Positions 16,203 to 26,007 are shown, counted from the stretch's first letter. The stretch is DNA of 60,704 nucleotides from an uncultured Anaerotignum sp. (GCF_905212195.1 NZ_CAJMDQ010000002.1:1-60704), one strand, 5' to 3'. Program-made: numbers and translations. Notes: generated from the letters alone by a model not told the origin.

Positions 16203-16919
16203 ATGAAATATCTGATTGATACTCATACCCATACCATTGCCAGCGGACATGCTTACAGCACGCTGGACGAAAATGTCCTTTGTGCGGCACGGAAGGGGCT
16301 GGAGGCCATTGCCATTACAGACCATGCGCCTATGATGGCACATACCACATGCCATGCATACTTTGCCAATCTTCATGTAGTGCCCAAAGAACTTCATGGC
16401 GTGCGTGTGCTGCGGGGCATTGAACTGAATATCATGGACTTTGACGGTACAGTGGATATGGACGAGAAAGTCCTTTCCCGTCTGGATATTGCCATTGCCA
16501 GCCTGCATACACCTTGTCTGGCACCGGGTACCAAAGAGGAAAACACTAGAGCCTGCCTGAAGGTCATGGAAAATCCTTTGGTGGATATTCTAGGACATCC
16601 GGGAGACCCTCGTTATCCGCTGGATTATGAACTTTTGGTGGAAAAAGCCAAAGAAACAGGTACCATTTTGGAAATCAACAACACTTCTCTCATTCCCGGC
16701 GGTTTTCGGGATGGCAGCGCGGAAAACATAGAGTATATGCTGCGCCTTTGCAAAGAAGCGAAACTGCCTGTTGTGGTTGGCAGTGACGCCCACTTTTATA
16801 CCAGCATCGGCGAATTTGACCATGCGGTAGCATTGATGAAGAAAGTGGATTTCCCCAAAAGTCTGGTGCTGAATGCCAGCGTGGATGGGCTCATCAGCGC
16901 TTTAAAGCGCAACAAATAA
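16203..16919 (+). CDS. PHP-domain phosphatase (YcdX-like)
   Basis: 238 residues of the PHP (polymerase and histidinol phosphatase) fold. The metal-binding sites appear in order: DTHTHT at residue 6, AITDHAP near 40, a Glu in LRGIELN, SLHTPC, LGHPGDPR and GSDAHF. Lengths and motifs match the YcdX subgroup, zinc-dependent phosphatases of unknown physiological substrate. A TATAAT at 16132-16137 lies upstream with a weak -35 box. Confidence 0.85.
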   Translation: MKYLIDTHTHTIASGHAYSTLDENVLCAARKGLEAIAITDHAPMMAHTTCHAYFANLHVVPKELHGVRVLRGIELNIMDFDGTVDMDEKVLSRLDIAIASLHTPCLAPGTKEENTRACLKVMENPLVDILGHPGDPRYPLDYELLVEKAKETGTILEINNTSLIPGGFRDGSAENIEYMLRLCKEAKLPVVVGSDAHFYTSIGEFDHAVALMKKVDFPKSLVLNASVDGLISALKRNK

Positions 16920-16943
16920 TTTGAGCAGAACGCCAAAAAAATC

Positions 16944-16972
16944 TTTACTTTAACACTTTAGTATGCTAATAT
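16944..16972 (+). promoter_or_regulatory. Promoter of yerC-pcrA
   Basis: TTTACT at 16944-16949 and TAATAT at 16967-16972 with 17 bases between, 36 bases before the yerC start. Confidence 0.5.
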
Positions 16973-17008
16973 GTAATAAGATATTGAGAGCAAAGGTGGC
17001 GTTCGGTT

Positions 17009-17335
17009 ATGAACAAAAAAATCAAAAGTGAATTAGTGGACAGGCTTTTTCAGTGTATCCTCAGCATGGAAACCGTGGAAGAATGTTACCAGCTTTTCGA
17101 GGATTTATGCACCGTCAATGAAATACAGGCAATTGCCCAGCGTATGGAAGTAGCGGTTATGCTGAACGCAAAAAAGACTTATGTGGAAATTGCGGACAAG
17201 ACAGGGGCTTCTACAGCTACCATCAGCCGCGTGAACCGCTGCCTGCATTATGGCACAGACGGCTATAAACTTGCGATCAGCAGAGTATATGGCGATGGTG
17301 ACCAGACGGAAGAAACGGAAGAAGCAGAACAGTAA
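17009..17335 (+). CDS. yerC: YerC/YecD family TrpR-related protein
   Basis: 108 residues. The body is a TrpR-like helical fold with the helix-turn-helix KTYVEIADKTGASTATISRV at about residues 55-74. The acidic tail is unique to this copy. YerC is widespread in Firmicutes, often next to pcrA as here. Its physiological ligand and targets are poorly known, and it should not be read as a tryptophan repressor. It is followed by pcrA after 88 bases. Confidence 0.87.
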   Translation: MNKKIKSELVDRLFQCILSMETVEECYQLFEDLCTVNEIQAIAQRMEVAVMLNAKKTYVEIADKTGASTATISRVNRCLHYGTDGYKLAISRVYGDGDQTEETEEAEQ

Positions 17336-17423
17336 CCCATAGATGAGCTTAGGAAGGGAGTTGGCACTTTCTCAGGTGTCCGCTTCCTTTTCTTTGCCAA
17401 AAAGACAGAACAGGAGTAAAAAC

Positions 17424-19661
17424 ATGATTGGATTTGAACAGTTGAACAATATGCAGCAAAAGGCCGTTATGCAGACAGAAGGCCCCGTTCTGGTGCTGGC
17501 AGGTGCCGGCAGCGGTAAGACAGGTGCACTGACAGTTCGTATCGCCCATTTGCTGGAAACAGGCGTAAAACCCTGGAATATCCTTGCAATCACTTTCACC
17601 AACAAAGCAGCCAAGGAAATGCGGGAACGTGTGGATAAACTGGTTGGACAGGGTGCAGAAGATATCTGGATCAGCACATTCCATTCTACCTGTGTGCGTA
17701 TCCTGCGCCGGGAAATCAGCAATCTGGATTATGACGGTCAGTTCTCCATTTATGACGCTGACGATCAGGAAAAAGTCATGAAGGAAGTATTCAAACGCCT
17801 GAATATGAGCCCCATCGATAAGAGCTTTTCCGTTCGTGCTGCCATTTCTCAGATTAGCAAACAGAAAGAAGAAATGGTCAGCTGGGAGGATTACGCAAAG
17901 ACCGTAGATCCTTTTGACATCAAAGGCAAACGTCTGGCAAAGGTATATCAGCTTTATCAGCAGCTGCTGAAAGAAAGCAACGCTCTGGACTTTGATGATC
18001 TGATCTATAAAACAGTATTGTTGTTCCGTACCCATCCAGAAGTGCTGGATAAATATCAGGAACGTTTCCGCTACATCATGGTAGACGAATATCAGGATAC
18101 TAACACATCCCAGTATGAACTGGTGCATATGCTGGCAGCAAAGTACCAGAACCTGTGCGTGGTAGGGGATGATGACCAGAGTATTTATGGCTGGAGAGGT
18201 GCTAACATCCGCAATATTCTGGACTTTGAAAAAGACTTCCCCAACACAACTGTCATCAAACTGGAACAGAACTATCGTTCTACCAAGAAAATTCTGGATG
18301 CGGCAAACGCAGTCATCCATAACAATGTGACCAGAAAAGAAAAATCTCTGTGGACAGAAAATGACAGCGGCAGCATCATTCACATTTATAAAGCAGATAA
18401 TGAATACGACGAAGCACGTTATGTGGCAGAACAGATTGAACAGCTTCACAAAGAAGGCAAGAGCTTGAATAACTTTGCGGTATTGTACCGTGCCAATGCA
18501 CAGTCCCGTACTGTGGAAGACCAGCTGGTAAAAAGAGGCATCCCTTATCGTCTGTTTGGCGGTGTGCGCTTCTATGAAAGAAAAGAAATCAGAGATATTC
18601 TGTCTTATTTGAAAGTGCTGGCAAACCCTGCGGATACCATTGCTCTGCGGAGAATCATCAATGTGCCTAAACGCGGTATTGGGGATACTTCTCTGGAAAA
18701 AGTGGTAACCTATGCCCAGAACCACGGCATGGGACTTTATGAAGCGCTGGCGCATCTGGATGATATGCCGGAACTGAAAACAAGAGTGAAGAAATTCAAA
18801 GAATTCTATGAGCTCTTTGAAAGCCTGCGTCGTGACTATGAAGGCATGACAGCGGCAGAACTCATTGATGCCGTTGTAAAACGCAGCGGCTACTTGCAGC
18901 AGCTTCTGACAGAAGGCACTGACGAGGCACTGGTAAGAATCGAAAACATCGACGAATTTGTCAATAAGGCGACAGAATATGATAAACAGAATCCCGAAGC
19001 AGGTCTGGAAGGCTTCCTGGAAGAAGTGGCTCTGGTGGCTGACATTGACGGATACAATGAAGGGGACGAAAGTGTGGTACTTATGACACTGCATAGCGCA
19101 AAAGGTCTGGAATTCCCTTATGTATTCATCATCGGTATGGAAGAAGGCATTTTCCCCGGCTACCGTGCGGTGATGTTCGGCGGTGAAAAAGAAATTGAGG
19201 AAGAACGCCGTCTGTGCTATGTAGGTATCACCCGTGCAAAAGAAGTGCTTTACATGACCCACGCAAAAAGCCGTATGCAGCATGGTCTGACACAGTACAA
19301 TCCACCTTCCCGTTTCCTGAAAGAAATCCCTCAGGATCTGGTGGATATGCCTACCCGTCAGATGTCCGATATGGCGAAGAAATACGCTATGCGGGAAAGC
19401 ATGAAAGTAAGCCCTGTGACACCTACACGCAGCAAGGTAAATCCCTATGCACAGCCTATCAAGAGAGAAATGCCTGCGCCTAAGGACTTTAAGCTGGATT
19501 ACGAAGTAGGGGATAAAGTTCGTGCACCCAAGTACGGCATTGGCGTTGTCAAATCCATTCAGGGCGGCGGCGCAGATTTTGAAGTAGAGGTATCCTTCGG
19601 CGAAAAAGGAACCAAGAAATTTATGGCAAAACTTTCCAAGCTGATCAAAGTCAGCGAATAA
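17424..19661 (+). CDS. pcrA: ATP-dependent DNA helicase PcrA (UvrD/Rep family)
   Basis: 745 residues, the usual size. Motifs: Q-motif LNNMQQKAV, Walker A AGAGSGKT (Lys32), Ia ITFTNKAAKEM, II VDEYQDT, III GDDDQSIYGWRGA, IV RSTKKIL, V TLHSAKGLEF and VI YVGITRAKE. The C-terminal Tudor-like tail (GDKVRAPKYGIGVVKSIQGG) that contacts RNA polymerase is present. The start at 17424 has AGGAG upstream; an in-frame start at 17343 has none. PcrA unwinds DNA in repair and at blocked replication or transcription complexes. Confidence 0.95.
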   Translation: MIGFEQLNNMQQKAVMQTEGPVLVLAGAGSGKTGALTVRIAHLLETGVKPWNILAITFTNKAAKEMRERVDKLVGQGAEDIWISTFHSTCVRILRREISNLDYDGQFSIYDADDQEKVMKEVFKRLNMSPIDKSFSVRAAISQISKQKEEMVSWEDYAKTVDPFDIKGKRLAKVYQLYQQLLKESNALDFDDLIYKTVLLFRTHPEVLDKYQERFRYIMVDEYQDTNTSQYELVHMLAAKYQNLCVVGDDDQSIYGWRGANIRNILDFEKDFPNTTVIKLEQNYRSTKKILDAANAVIHNNVTRKEKSLWTENDSGSIIHIYKADNEYDEARYVAEQIEQLHKEGKSLNNFAVLYRANAQSRTVEDQLVKRGIPYRLFGGVRFYERKEIRDILSYLKVLANPADTIALRRIINVPKRGIGDTSLEKVVTYAQNHGMGLYEALAHLDDMPELKTRVKKFKEFYELFESLRRDYEGMTAAELIDAVVKRSGYLQQLLTEGTDEALVRIENIDEFVNKATEYDKQNPEAGLEGFLEEVALVADIDGYNEGDESVVLMTLHSAKGLEFPYVFIIGMEEGIFPGYRAVMFGGEKEIEEERRLCYVGITRAKEVLYMTHAKSRMQHGLTQYNPPSRFLKEIPQDLVDMPTRQMSDMAKKYAMRESMKVSPVTPTRSKVNPYAQPIKREMPAPKDFKLDYEVGDKVRAPKYGIGVVKSIQGGGADFEVEVSFGEKGTKKFMAKLSKLIKVSE

Positions 19662-19682
19662 TCTTTGGGAGCGATGCGGAAT

Positions 19683-21707
19683 ATGAAGAGAATGAAAAAC
19701 GTACAGAAAACAGTTAGAAGCGATGGAAAAAAGGTGCTTTTTAAAAAGAAAAGACAGGAAATACGAAAATTAATCTCTAACTTGAATAAAGCATCAAAAG
19801 CATATTATCAACATGATACGGAAGTCATCTCTGACAATAAATATGATACATTATATGATAAATTAGAGGAACTGGAAAAAGAAACTAATCGTTTTCCAGC
19901 AAACAGCCCTACACAGAATGTGGGCTATACGGTTTTGAGCAATCTGCAGAAAATCCGTCACGAAAGCCCTATTTTGTCACTGGATAAAACAAAAGACCCC
20001 TTGAAGCTCCAAAGCTTCTTGGGGGACAAAAAAGGTATTTTGTCTTGGAAGCTGGATGGCTTGACCATTGTACTGAAATACAGCGGCGGAGAACTGGTAC
20101 AGGCAATCACCAGAGGTAATGGGGAAATCGGCGAAGATGTGACCCATAATGCCCGTGTGTTTGCCAATCTGCCGTTGAAGATTGCTTTTGACGGAGAATT
20201 GGTGCTTCGTGGCGAAGGGGTTATTTCTTATTCAGAGTTCCAGCGAATCAATGAGGAACTTGGCGAAGGGGACGCTTATAAAAACCCCAGAAACCTTTGC
20301 AGCGGAACCGTAAGACAGCTGAACAGCGAAATTGCTGCAAAGAGAAATGTACAGTTTTTTGCCTTTACGCTGGTAAGTGCGGAAGGAAAAGAACTTTCCG
20401 ACAGCAAAACAGAAAACATGCAGTGGCTGGCTTCTTTGGGCTTTACGGTGGTGGAATCCAAAGTGGTCACAGGCGATACGATTCTGGATGCGGTGGAATA
20501 TTTCCGGGAACATATCGAAGGCAATGACATTGCATCTGATGGGCTGGTGCTGACATTCGACAGCATTTTTTACAGCCAGAGTTTGGGACGGACAGCTAAA
20601 TTCCCGAAGGACTCCATTGCCTTCAAATGGGCAGATGAAATGGCGGAAACCACTTTGCGGGAAATTGAATGGAATACTTCCCGTACAGGGCTTATGAATC
20701 CCATTGCGGTCTTTGACCCTGTGGAACTGGAAGGCTCTACGGTGAGCCGCGCCAGTGTACACAACGTCAGCATTCTGGAAGAACTGGCACTGGGCATTGG
20801 GGATACCATTAAGGTTTATAAGGCGAATATGATTATCCCCCAGATTGCGGAGAACCTGACACGTTCCGCTTCTGCGGAAATCCCTGCTCATTGCTTCGTT
20901 TGCGGCGGTGAAACGGAAGTACGCAGTTTGCGGGATGGGAAAGCGTTGTACTGTACCAATCCTAGCTGTCAGGCGCAGCGTGTCCAGACATTGAGCCACT
21001 TTGTTTCCAGAGATGCCATGAATATGGAAGGGCTTTCCGAAGAAACATTGAAAAAATTTCTGGAAAAAGGTTTTATCAATCAGTATCCAGATTTGTTCCG
21101 GTTGGAAGAACACAAAGATGCCATTTTGGAAATGGATGGTTTTGGTGAAAAGTCTTATACCAATCTCATTGCTTCTGTGGAAAAAGCAAAGGATGTGTAT
21201 CTGGCAAACTTCATTTATGCCCTTGGTATCAACCATGTAGGTCTGCGGAACGCGAAATTGCTCTGCAAGGCGTTTGACAACGATTTGGAAAAAATCAAGG
21301 CGGCGGAAACGGAAGAACTGGCAGCCATTGAAGGCTTTGGGGAAATCATTGCCCATAGCATCCATCAGTATTTCCATGATGAACAGCATCTGGCGTTGCT
21401 GGCAGATGCTTTGCCTTATCTGCGTTTCCGCGTGGAAGAAGTGCAGGATACTTCCCAGTCACCACTCAACGGTTTGACATTTGTGGTGACAGGGGATCTG
21501 GAGCAGTTTGCAAATCGGAAGGAACTGGCTGCCTATATTGAAGCCAATGGTGGCAAGGTGACGGGCAGTGTCACAAAGAAAACAAATTTCCTGATTAATA
21601 ATGACGTTCATTCCACATCTTCCAAAAATAAAAAGGCTCAGGAGCTGGGGATTCCGATTTTGGATGAAAACGCTTTTGTGGAACGATTCGGAAAAAAAGA
21701 AGAATAA
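19683..21707 (+). CDS. ligA: Divergent NAD-dependent DNA ligase (LigA-like)
   Basis: About 674 residues. Domains in order: a basic N-terminal extension (about 25 residues), domain Ia (YYQHDTEVISDNKYD), the adenylation domain with catalytic Lys in SWKLDGL, OB fold, a four-Cys zinc finger (CFVC and CTNPSC), helix-hairpin-helix repeats, and a C-terminal BRCT domain. The canonical E-P before K-x-D-G is S-W here. The first ~230 bases are AT-richer than the rest. The start is uncertain: ATGs at 19674, 19683 and 19692 are possible, with GGGAG just upstream. It may be a second ligase of the organism. Confidence 0.85.
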   Translation: MKRMKNVQKTVRSDGKKVLFKKKRQEIRKLISNLNKASKAYYQHDTEVISDNKYDTLYDKLEELEKETNRFPANSPTQNVGYTVLSNLQKIRHESPILSLDKTKDPLKLQSFLGDKKGILSWKLDGLTIVLKYSGGELVQAITRGNGEIGEDVTHNARVFANLPLKIAFDGELVLRGEGVISYSEFQRINEELGEGDAYKNPRNLCSGTVRQLNSEIAAKRNVQFFAFTLVSAEGKELSDSKTENMQWLASLGFTVVESKVVTGDTILDAVEYFREHIEGNDIASDGLVLTFDSIFYSQSLGRTAKFPKDSIAFKWADEMAETTLREIEWNTSRTGLMNPIAVFDPVELEGSTVSRASVHNVSILEELALGIGDTIKVYKANMIIPQIAENLTRSASAEIPAHCFVCGGETEVRSLRDGKALYCTNPSCQAQRVQTLSHFVSRDAMNMEGLSEETLKKFLEKGFINQYPDLFRLEEHKDAILEMDGFGEKSYTNLIASVEKAKDVYLANFIYALGINHVGLRNAKLLCKAFDNDLEKIKAAETEELAAIEGFGEIIAHSIHQYFHDEQHLALLADALPYLRFRVEEVQDTSQSPLNGLTFVVTGDLEQFANRKELAAYIEANGGKVTGSVTKKTNFLINNDVHSTSSKNKKAQELGIPILDENAFVERFGKKEE

Positions 21708-21713
21708 ATATGC

Positions 21714-21756
21714 AAATCGATTCATTTTTTTAAATAAAAATGAATCGATTTTTTAT
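21714..21756 (+). terminator. Intrinsic terminator of the ligase gene
   Basis: AAATCGATTCATTTTT pairs with AAAAATGAATCGATTT around a short loop, followed by T residues. The rest of the gap to 21933 is AT-rich and ends with an extended -10 (TGTTATAAT near 21896) for the next gene. Confidence 0.85.
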
Positions 21757-21933
21757 GAATTAAAACAAATTATTTGCAGAAAAACTATTTCGTCCATGAT
21801 GCACGAAGGATAGTGTGACTTCTTGCATTCCTTTTCCAAAAATACAAAAAAATAGCATATTTTCACATTTTTTTTCTGTATTTTTCTTGATCTTTTGTTA
21901 TAATAAAGATATAGAAAGGCGGGAGAGGTTACT

Positions 21934-22821
21934 ATGAACTTAAACCAGCTGTATTATTTCAAGACTTTGGCAGAATTAGAGCATTATACAAAAGCTGCCG
22001 AAAAGCTGAATATTTCACAGCCTACCCTAAGTCATTCCATCGCTGCGATGGAAAAAGAATTGGGTGCCTTCCTTTTTGAAAAACAGGGACGAAATGTGGT
22101 ACTGACAAAATACGGCAGAATTTACATGTTTTATGTGGAAAATGCCCTGACACAGCTGGAACTGGGGAAAAACCAGATCGAGCGGTTGGTGGCAGAAGGC
22201 GGCGGTCATGTGGGCTTGGCTTATATGACATCCGTTGGGACCAACTTTGTGCCGGAAATCATTGCAGGCTTTCTGGATGATCCCCAGAATAAAAACATTT
22301 CTTTCTCCTGTTATGAAGGCAATACCAAAACATTACTTTACAACCTGAAGCGGGAAAAATATGATTTGATTTTCTGCTCCATGGTGGAAAATGAGAGTGA
22401 TGTGGAATTTATTCCTGTGTATGAACAGGGTCTGGTGGTCATTGTGCCGGAAAATCATCCTCTGGCAGAAAAAGAAAAAGTGACCATTCAGGATATTTGT
22501 CCATATCCCCTCATCTGCTATACAAAAGAAAGTGGGATGCGTCGTATCATTGATGATTTGTTTGTCAAAGCGCAGATCATGCCCAACATCCTCTGCCAGT
22601 TTGAAGATGTCAACTCCATGGCAGGGCTGGTGGCAGCAAACCAAGGCATCGCAATCATTACAGATAATCCATCCATACAGAATTATAAAGTCACAAAACT
22701 AGAATTTGATACGCCTTATTCCAAACGAATGGTATATATGGCTTATGTGCTCAATCGATATCTGCCTCCGGCAGTGGAAAAATTCAAAGAATATATCATT
22801 CAGCGTACAAAAGAAAAGTGA
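21934..22821 (+). CDS. LysR-family transcriptional regulator
   Basis: 295 residues. The N-terminal winged helix-turn-helix (residues 1-60) has the LysR pattern ELEHYTKAAEKLNISQPTLS, and two periplasmic-binding-like subdomains follow (about 90-290). Segments VGLAYMTSVGTNFVPEI and MAGLVAANQGIAIITDN resemble regulators of the CynR/GltC branch. No divergent target operon is adjacent: the next gene is on the opposite strand and converges. The effector is therefore unknown. Confidence 0.9.
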   Translation: MNLNQLYYFKTLAELEHYTKAAEKLNISQPTLSHSIAAMEKELGAFLFEKQGRNVVLTKYGRIYMFYVENALTQLELGKNQIERLVAEGGGHVGLAYMTSVGTNFVPEIIAGFLDDPQNKNISFSCYEGNTKTLLYNLKREKYDLIFCSMVENESDVEFIPVYEQGLVVIVPENHPLAEKEKVTIQDICPYPLICYTKESGMRRIIDDLFVKAQIMPNILCQFEDVNSMAGLVAANQGIAIITDNPSIQNYKVTKLEFDTPYSKRMVYMAYVLNRYLPPAVEKFKEYIIQRTKEK

Positions 22822-22826
22822 ACATG

Positions 22827-22864
22827 AAAAAACGGCTGAGGTTTTTCCTCAGCCGTTTTTTTTT
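22827..22864. terminator. Bidirectional terminator
   Basis: AAAACGGCTGAGG and CCTCAGCCGTTTT form a 13-bp stem with a TTTTT loop. Long A and T runs flank it, serving the LysR gene (+) and the converging peptidase gene (-). Confidence 0.92.
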
Positions 22865-22873
22865 ATGGAATAA

Positions 22874-23806
22874 TCAAATCTGTGGATTTGCTGTTTTGAT
22901 GGCCCGCAGTACAGCCTGCTCTGTGACTTTTGCAGCCAGAATCCCCACAACGTCAACGGGAGCGGTGGGCAGTTCCACTTCTTCTGTGGACATGCAAAAC
23001 AGAGTGTCGCCATCCAGTGTGGTGTGGATAGGACGAATGCACCGTGCCAGTCCATCATGTGCCATGCCAGCAACTTTTGCAGCCTGGGCTTTTGTCAGTT
23101 TCACATTGGTGGCAATGATGCCTATGGTGGTATTTCTGCCGCCAAAGGAAAGAGAAGATGCGGCTTTGATGACGCCTTCTTCCGTATTGGCAAAGGTGCC
23201 ATCAGGATTTTTGGTACCAGCAATGATTTTGCCGTTTTCCCATACATCCCCAAAAGCGTTCACAGCAATAAGGGCAGCGACGGTGATGCCATTTTCTGTG
23301 GTTTCTGCCCAAGAACCGATGCCGCTGTTGCAGCAGTGTTCCATACCATTCAGTTTTCCCACCGTTGCGCCGCAGCCTGCGCCGTAATCGCCTTCCATCA
23401 GGATTTCGTCGGAAGCGGCTTCACAGGCAGCTCTGCCCATGGCTTTATCAGGGCGTACAAAAGCATCCCCATAACCCAAGTCAAAAAGAACAGCAGAGGG
23501 AACGATGGGAACCTTTGTGACACCTACATCAAAGCCGATGCCTTTTTCTTCCAGATAGTCCATGACGCCGCTGGCAGCCTCCAGACCGAAAGCAGAACCG
23601 CCGGAAAGGACAACAGCCTGTACTCTTTCCATGGCATTGATGGGGTTCAGCAGGTCTGTTTCTCTTGTACCGGGAGCAGCACCGCGGACATCTACGCCGC
23701 AGACAGCGCCGTTTTCCGCAATGACAACGGTAACGCCTGTTTTTGCTTCTGTATTTTGTGCCTGACCGACTTTCAAGCCTTTGATATCTAAAATATTATG
23801 CTTCAT
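22874..23806 (-). CDS. P1 family peptidase (S58, DmpA/BapA-like)
   Basis: 310 residues of the DmpA/ornithine acetyltransferase fold, self-processing N-terminal nucleophile amidopeptidases. Visible family segments are GVDVRGAAPGTRETDLL, VVLSGGSAFGLEAASGVM, GDYGAGCGATVGK and NTTIGIIATN, the last near the expected cleavage and nucleophile site. The known activities are aminopeptidase and beta-peptidase; this subgroup's substrate is not known. AGGAGGT lies just before the ATG. Confidence 0.88.
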   Translation of the reverse strand: MKHNILDIKGLKVGQAQNTEAKTGVTVVIAENGAVCGVDVRGAAPGTRETDLLNPINAMERVQAVVLSGGSAFGLEAASGVMDYLEEKGIGFDVGVTKVPIVPSAVLFDLGYGDAFVRPDKAMGRAACEAASDEILMEGDYGAGCGATVGKLNGMEHCCNSGIGSWAETTENGITVAALIAVNAFGDVWENGKIIAGTKNPDGTFANTEEGVIKAASSLSFGGRNTTIGIIATNVKLTKAQAAKVAGMAHDGLARCIRPIHTTLDGDTLFCMSTEEVELPTAPVDVVGILAAKVTEQAVLRAIKTANPQI

Positions 23807-23835
23807 ATTTACCTCCTGAAGGTGCGTTTTCTTTT

Positions 23836-23864
23836 ATATTAACTGCATCAAAAGCCCTTGTAAA
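23836..23864 (-). promoter_or_regulatory. Promoter of the P1 peptidase gene
   Basis: On the minus strand, TTTACA (23859-23864) and TAATAT (23836-23841) are 17 bases apart, about 30 bases before the start codon. Confidence 0.55.
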
Positions 23865-23935
23865 TATGGAAAAGCACCAAAGAATCTTGACCGCCATAGA
23901 ATGACATTATCTTGGTATGCGCGGGAGGAGAAGCA

Positions 23936-25189
23936 ATGGGATATTATCGGGTGACGGGCGGCGGAACCATTGGTGGGGAATACACAGTCAGAGGCAGTAA
24001 AAATGCAGTGCTGCCCATTCTGGCGGCCTCCATTTTAGCTGGAGATGAAGTGGTGTTGGAAAATGTGCCCCACATTACGGATGTGTTTGTTTCTCTGGAG
24101 ATTTTGGAGGAACTGGGCTGCAAAACCAAACTGGAAGGAAGAACACTGACCATTGACAGTCGGAACATTGAGAAAACGGAGATCAGTGAGGAAATGGTGG
24201 GGAAGATGCGTTCTTCCATACTGTATCTGGGGGCGCTGTTGGGGCGGATGAAAAAAGTATCTCTGGGACATCCTGGCGGATGTGTTATCGGTCGGCGTCC
24301 CATAGATTTGCATCTGCGGGCTTTTGAGAAAATGGGGGTACGGATTCGAGAGGAAAACGAAATTTTCCATTGCGAGGCACCTTTGCTTTTGGGGTATCAC
24401 ATTTATCTGGAATATCCTAGCGTAGGGGCTACGGAAAATATCCTGCTCCTTTCTGTGAAAGCAGAGGGTACCACAGTTATCCACAATGCGGCACGGGAAC
24501 CGGAAATTGTGGCATTGGCTCGTTTTCTGCGGGCGTGTGGTGCGGAAATCTATGGAGAAGGGACGCCTACTATTATGGTGGAAGGCGTACGGAAACTTCA
24601 CGGAGCGGTGTTTGAAGTGCCTTTTGACCGTATCGAAGCAGGGACGTTTCTTTGTGCCGCGGCCATGACGGGTGGAAAGCTGTATCTCCATGGAGCGGAA
24701 AAGCAGTATATGGAGCAGACACTGGAAGTGCTGGAAAAGGCTGGCTGTGGGCTGCGGTACGAGGAAGATGCAGTCTATTTGCAGGCACCTACGCGGCTTT
24801 TGTCGGACTTTACACTGGCAACAGGGCCGTATCCCGCTTTCCCCACGGATATGCAGCCAATGGTCATGAGTCTATTGACATTGGCAAAAGGAACCTGTAT
24901 GATGAGTGAAACAGTGTTTGAAGCACGGTTTCGCCATGTGGCAGAATTATGCCGTATGGGAGCGAATATACAGGTGCACGGTCGAAATGCGGCAGTTTTT
25001 GGCGTGGAAAAACTTCATGGTGCAAAGGTGAAGGCGACGGATTTGCGCAGCGGCGCAGCCCTTTTGCTGGCGGCTTTAGCGGCGGAAGGAGAAACCATCG
25101 TCGAAGGCAGCGCTTTTGTGGAACGGGGTTATGAAAAACTGGAAGACGCGCTGACATTTCTGGGCGGACGGGTGCAGCTGGTATCTTAA
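23936..25189 (+). CDS. murA: UDP-N-acetylglucosamine 1-carboxyvinyltransferase (MurA)
   Basis: 417 residues from the ATG at 23936, which has GGAGGAG 5 bases upstream. The EPSP-synthase-like fold shows RGSKNAVLPILAASIL at the N-terminus with the UDP-GlcNAc-binding Lys-Asn pair. The fosfomycin-target Cys is in HPGGCVIGRRPIDLH (about residue 115). Further MurA elements are YPSVGATENILL and FPTDMQP. It makes the first committed peptidoglycan precursor in the cytosol. It heads the cluster that runs to ftsZ, a common Clostridia arrangement. Confidence 0.94.
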   Translation: MGYYRVTGGGTIGGEYTVRGSKNAVLPILAASILAGDEVVLENVPHITDVFVSLEILEELGCKTKLEGRTLTIDSRNIEKTEISEEMVGKMRSSILYLGALLGRMKKVSLGHPGGCVIGRRPIDLHLRAFEKMGVRIREENEIFHCEAPLLLGYHIYLEYPSVGATENILLLSVKAEGTTVIHNAAREPEIVALARFLRACGAEIYGEGTPTIMVEGVRKLHGAVFEVPFDRIEAGTFLCAAAMTGGKLYLHGAEKQYMEQTLEVLEKAGCGLRYEEDAVYLQAPTRLLSDFTLATGPYPAFPTDMQPMVMSLLTLAKGTCMMSETVFEARFRHVAELCRMGANIQVHGRNAAVFGVEKLHGAKVKATDLRSGAALLLAALAAEGETIVEGSAFVERGYEKLEDALTFLGGRVQLVS

Positions 25190-25200
25190 AAGGTGATTAC

Positions 25201-25992
25201 ATGAGAAAAAAAAGAAAAAAACAGATGGAAGACATTGATTTGATGGAGGAACTGGAATATTACCAGCCACGGAGAAAACGGCTGGAAATTCCGCAGAAAT
25301 ACGTCATTGTGGCAGTGTTGATACTGCTGGCAGGGGCAGCGTTTCTGTTTTCTCCTTTTTTTGCTGTCAAAAATATCCGGGTGGAAAATTCCGAGCGCTT
25401 TGCCACATCAGATCTTTGCGAAAGAATCGGTCTGAATCAGGGGGATAATGCCATACTGTTCAATCGCTCCAAAGCGGAAGACATTCTGCGGCAAGACCCT
25501 TATATCAAAGATGCCAGACTGGTTTGGGAATTTCCTGATACCATGGTTATTTCTTTGACAGAACGGAAGGTAAGAGCCTATGTGCCTTATATGGGTTCTT
25601 ATCTGTACATAGATGAAGAAGGACGGGTGCTGGATGTCCAGAGCGTTTATACGGAAGGTCTGCCACTGGTGAAAGGACTGGTATTTTCCGGCTTCCAGAT
25701 AGGAGAAGTTTTGCAGGTGGAAAATCAGGAATCTCTGCAGGTGATGCTCCAGATTTCCCAGATGATACAGAAATATAACCTGACTGAGTTTGCAGTGGAA
25801 GTGGATGTATCTAACACATCGGATATTTATGCAACGGTTAATCAGGTGCAGGTACACTTGGGTACCATGGATAATATGGATCAGAAGATACGTACCATGG
25901 CGGCAGTTGTGGTGACCATTCCCGAGGAGGACAGAGGGACTTTGGACTTGAGTGATCTTTCCAAGCCCATTGTGTTCCAGTATTTGTTGTAA
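25201..25992 (+). CDS. divIB: Cell division protein FtsQ/DivIB
   Basis: 263 residues with a basic cytosolic start (RKKRKKQ), one membrane helix (about 36-56), an extracellular POTRA domain (FFAVKNIRVENSERF onward) and a beta domain. This is the layout of FtsQ/DivIB, the septum-located scaffold that binds FtsB/DivIC and FtsL. The gene follows murA after 11 bases. The short C-terminus fits the Clostridia form. Confidence 0.88.
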   Translation: MRKKRKKQMEDIDLMEELEYYQPRRKRLEIPQKYVIVAVLILLAGAAFLFSPFFAVKNIRVENSERFATSDLCERIGLNQGDNAILFNRSKAEDILRQDPYIKDARLVWEFPDTMVISLTERKVRAYVPYMGSYLYIDEEGRVLDVQSVYTEGLPLVKGLVFSGFQIGEVLQVENQESLQVMLQISQMIQKYNLTEFAVEVDVSNTSDIYATVNQVQVHLGTMDNMDQKIRTMAAVVVTIPEEDRGTLDLSDLSKPIVFQYLL

Positions 25993-26007
25993 GAAGGTGA
26001 CAGACGG

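Noticed and set aside
17009..17335. Tryptophan repressor TrpR as the name for the 108-residue regulator
   Set aside because: It is YerC-like by sequence and by its place before pcrA. The only Trp-linked gene here already has a T-box and no visible operator.
17349..19283. A 644-codon minus-strand frame opposite pcrA
   Set aside because: Shadow of the pcrA coding strand: no ribosome site, promoter or recognisable domain.
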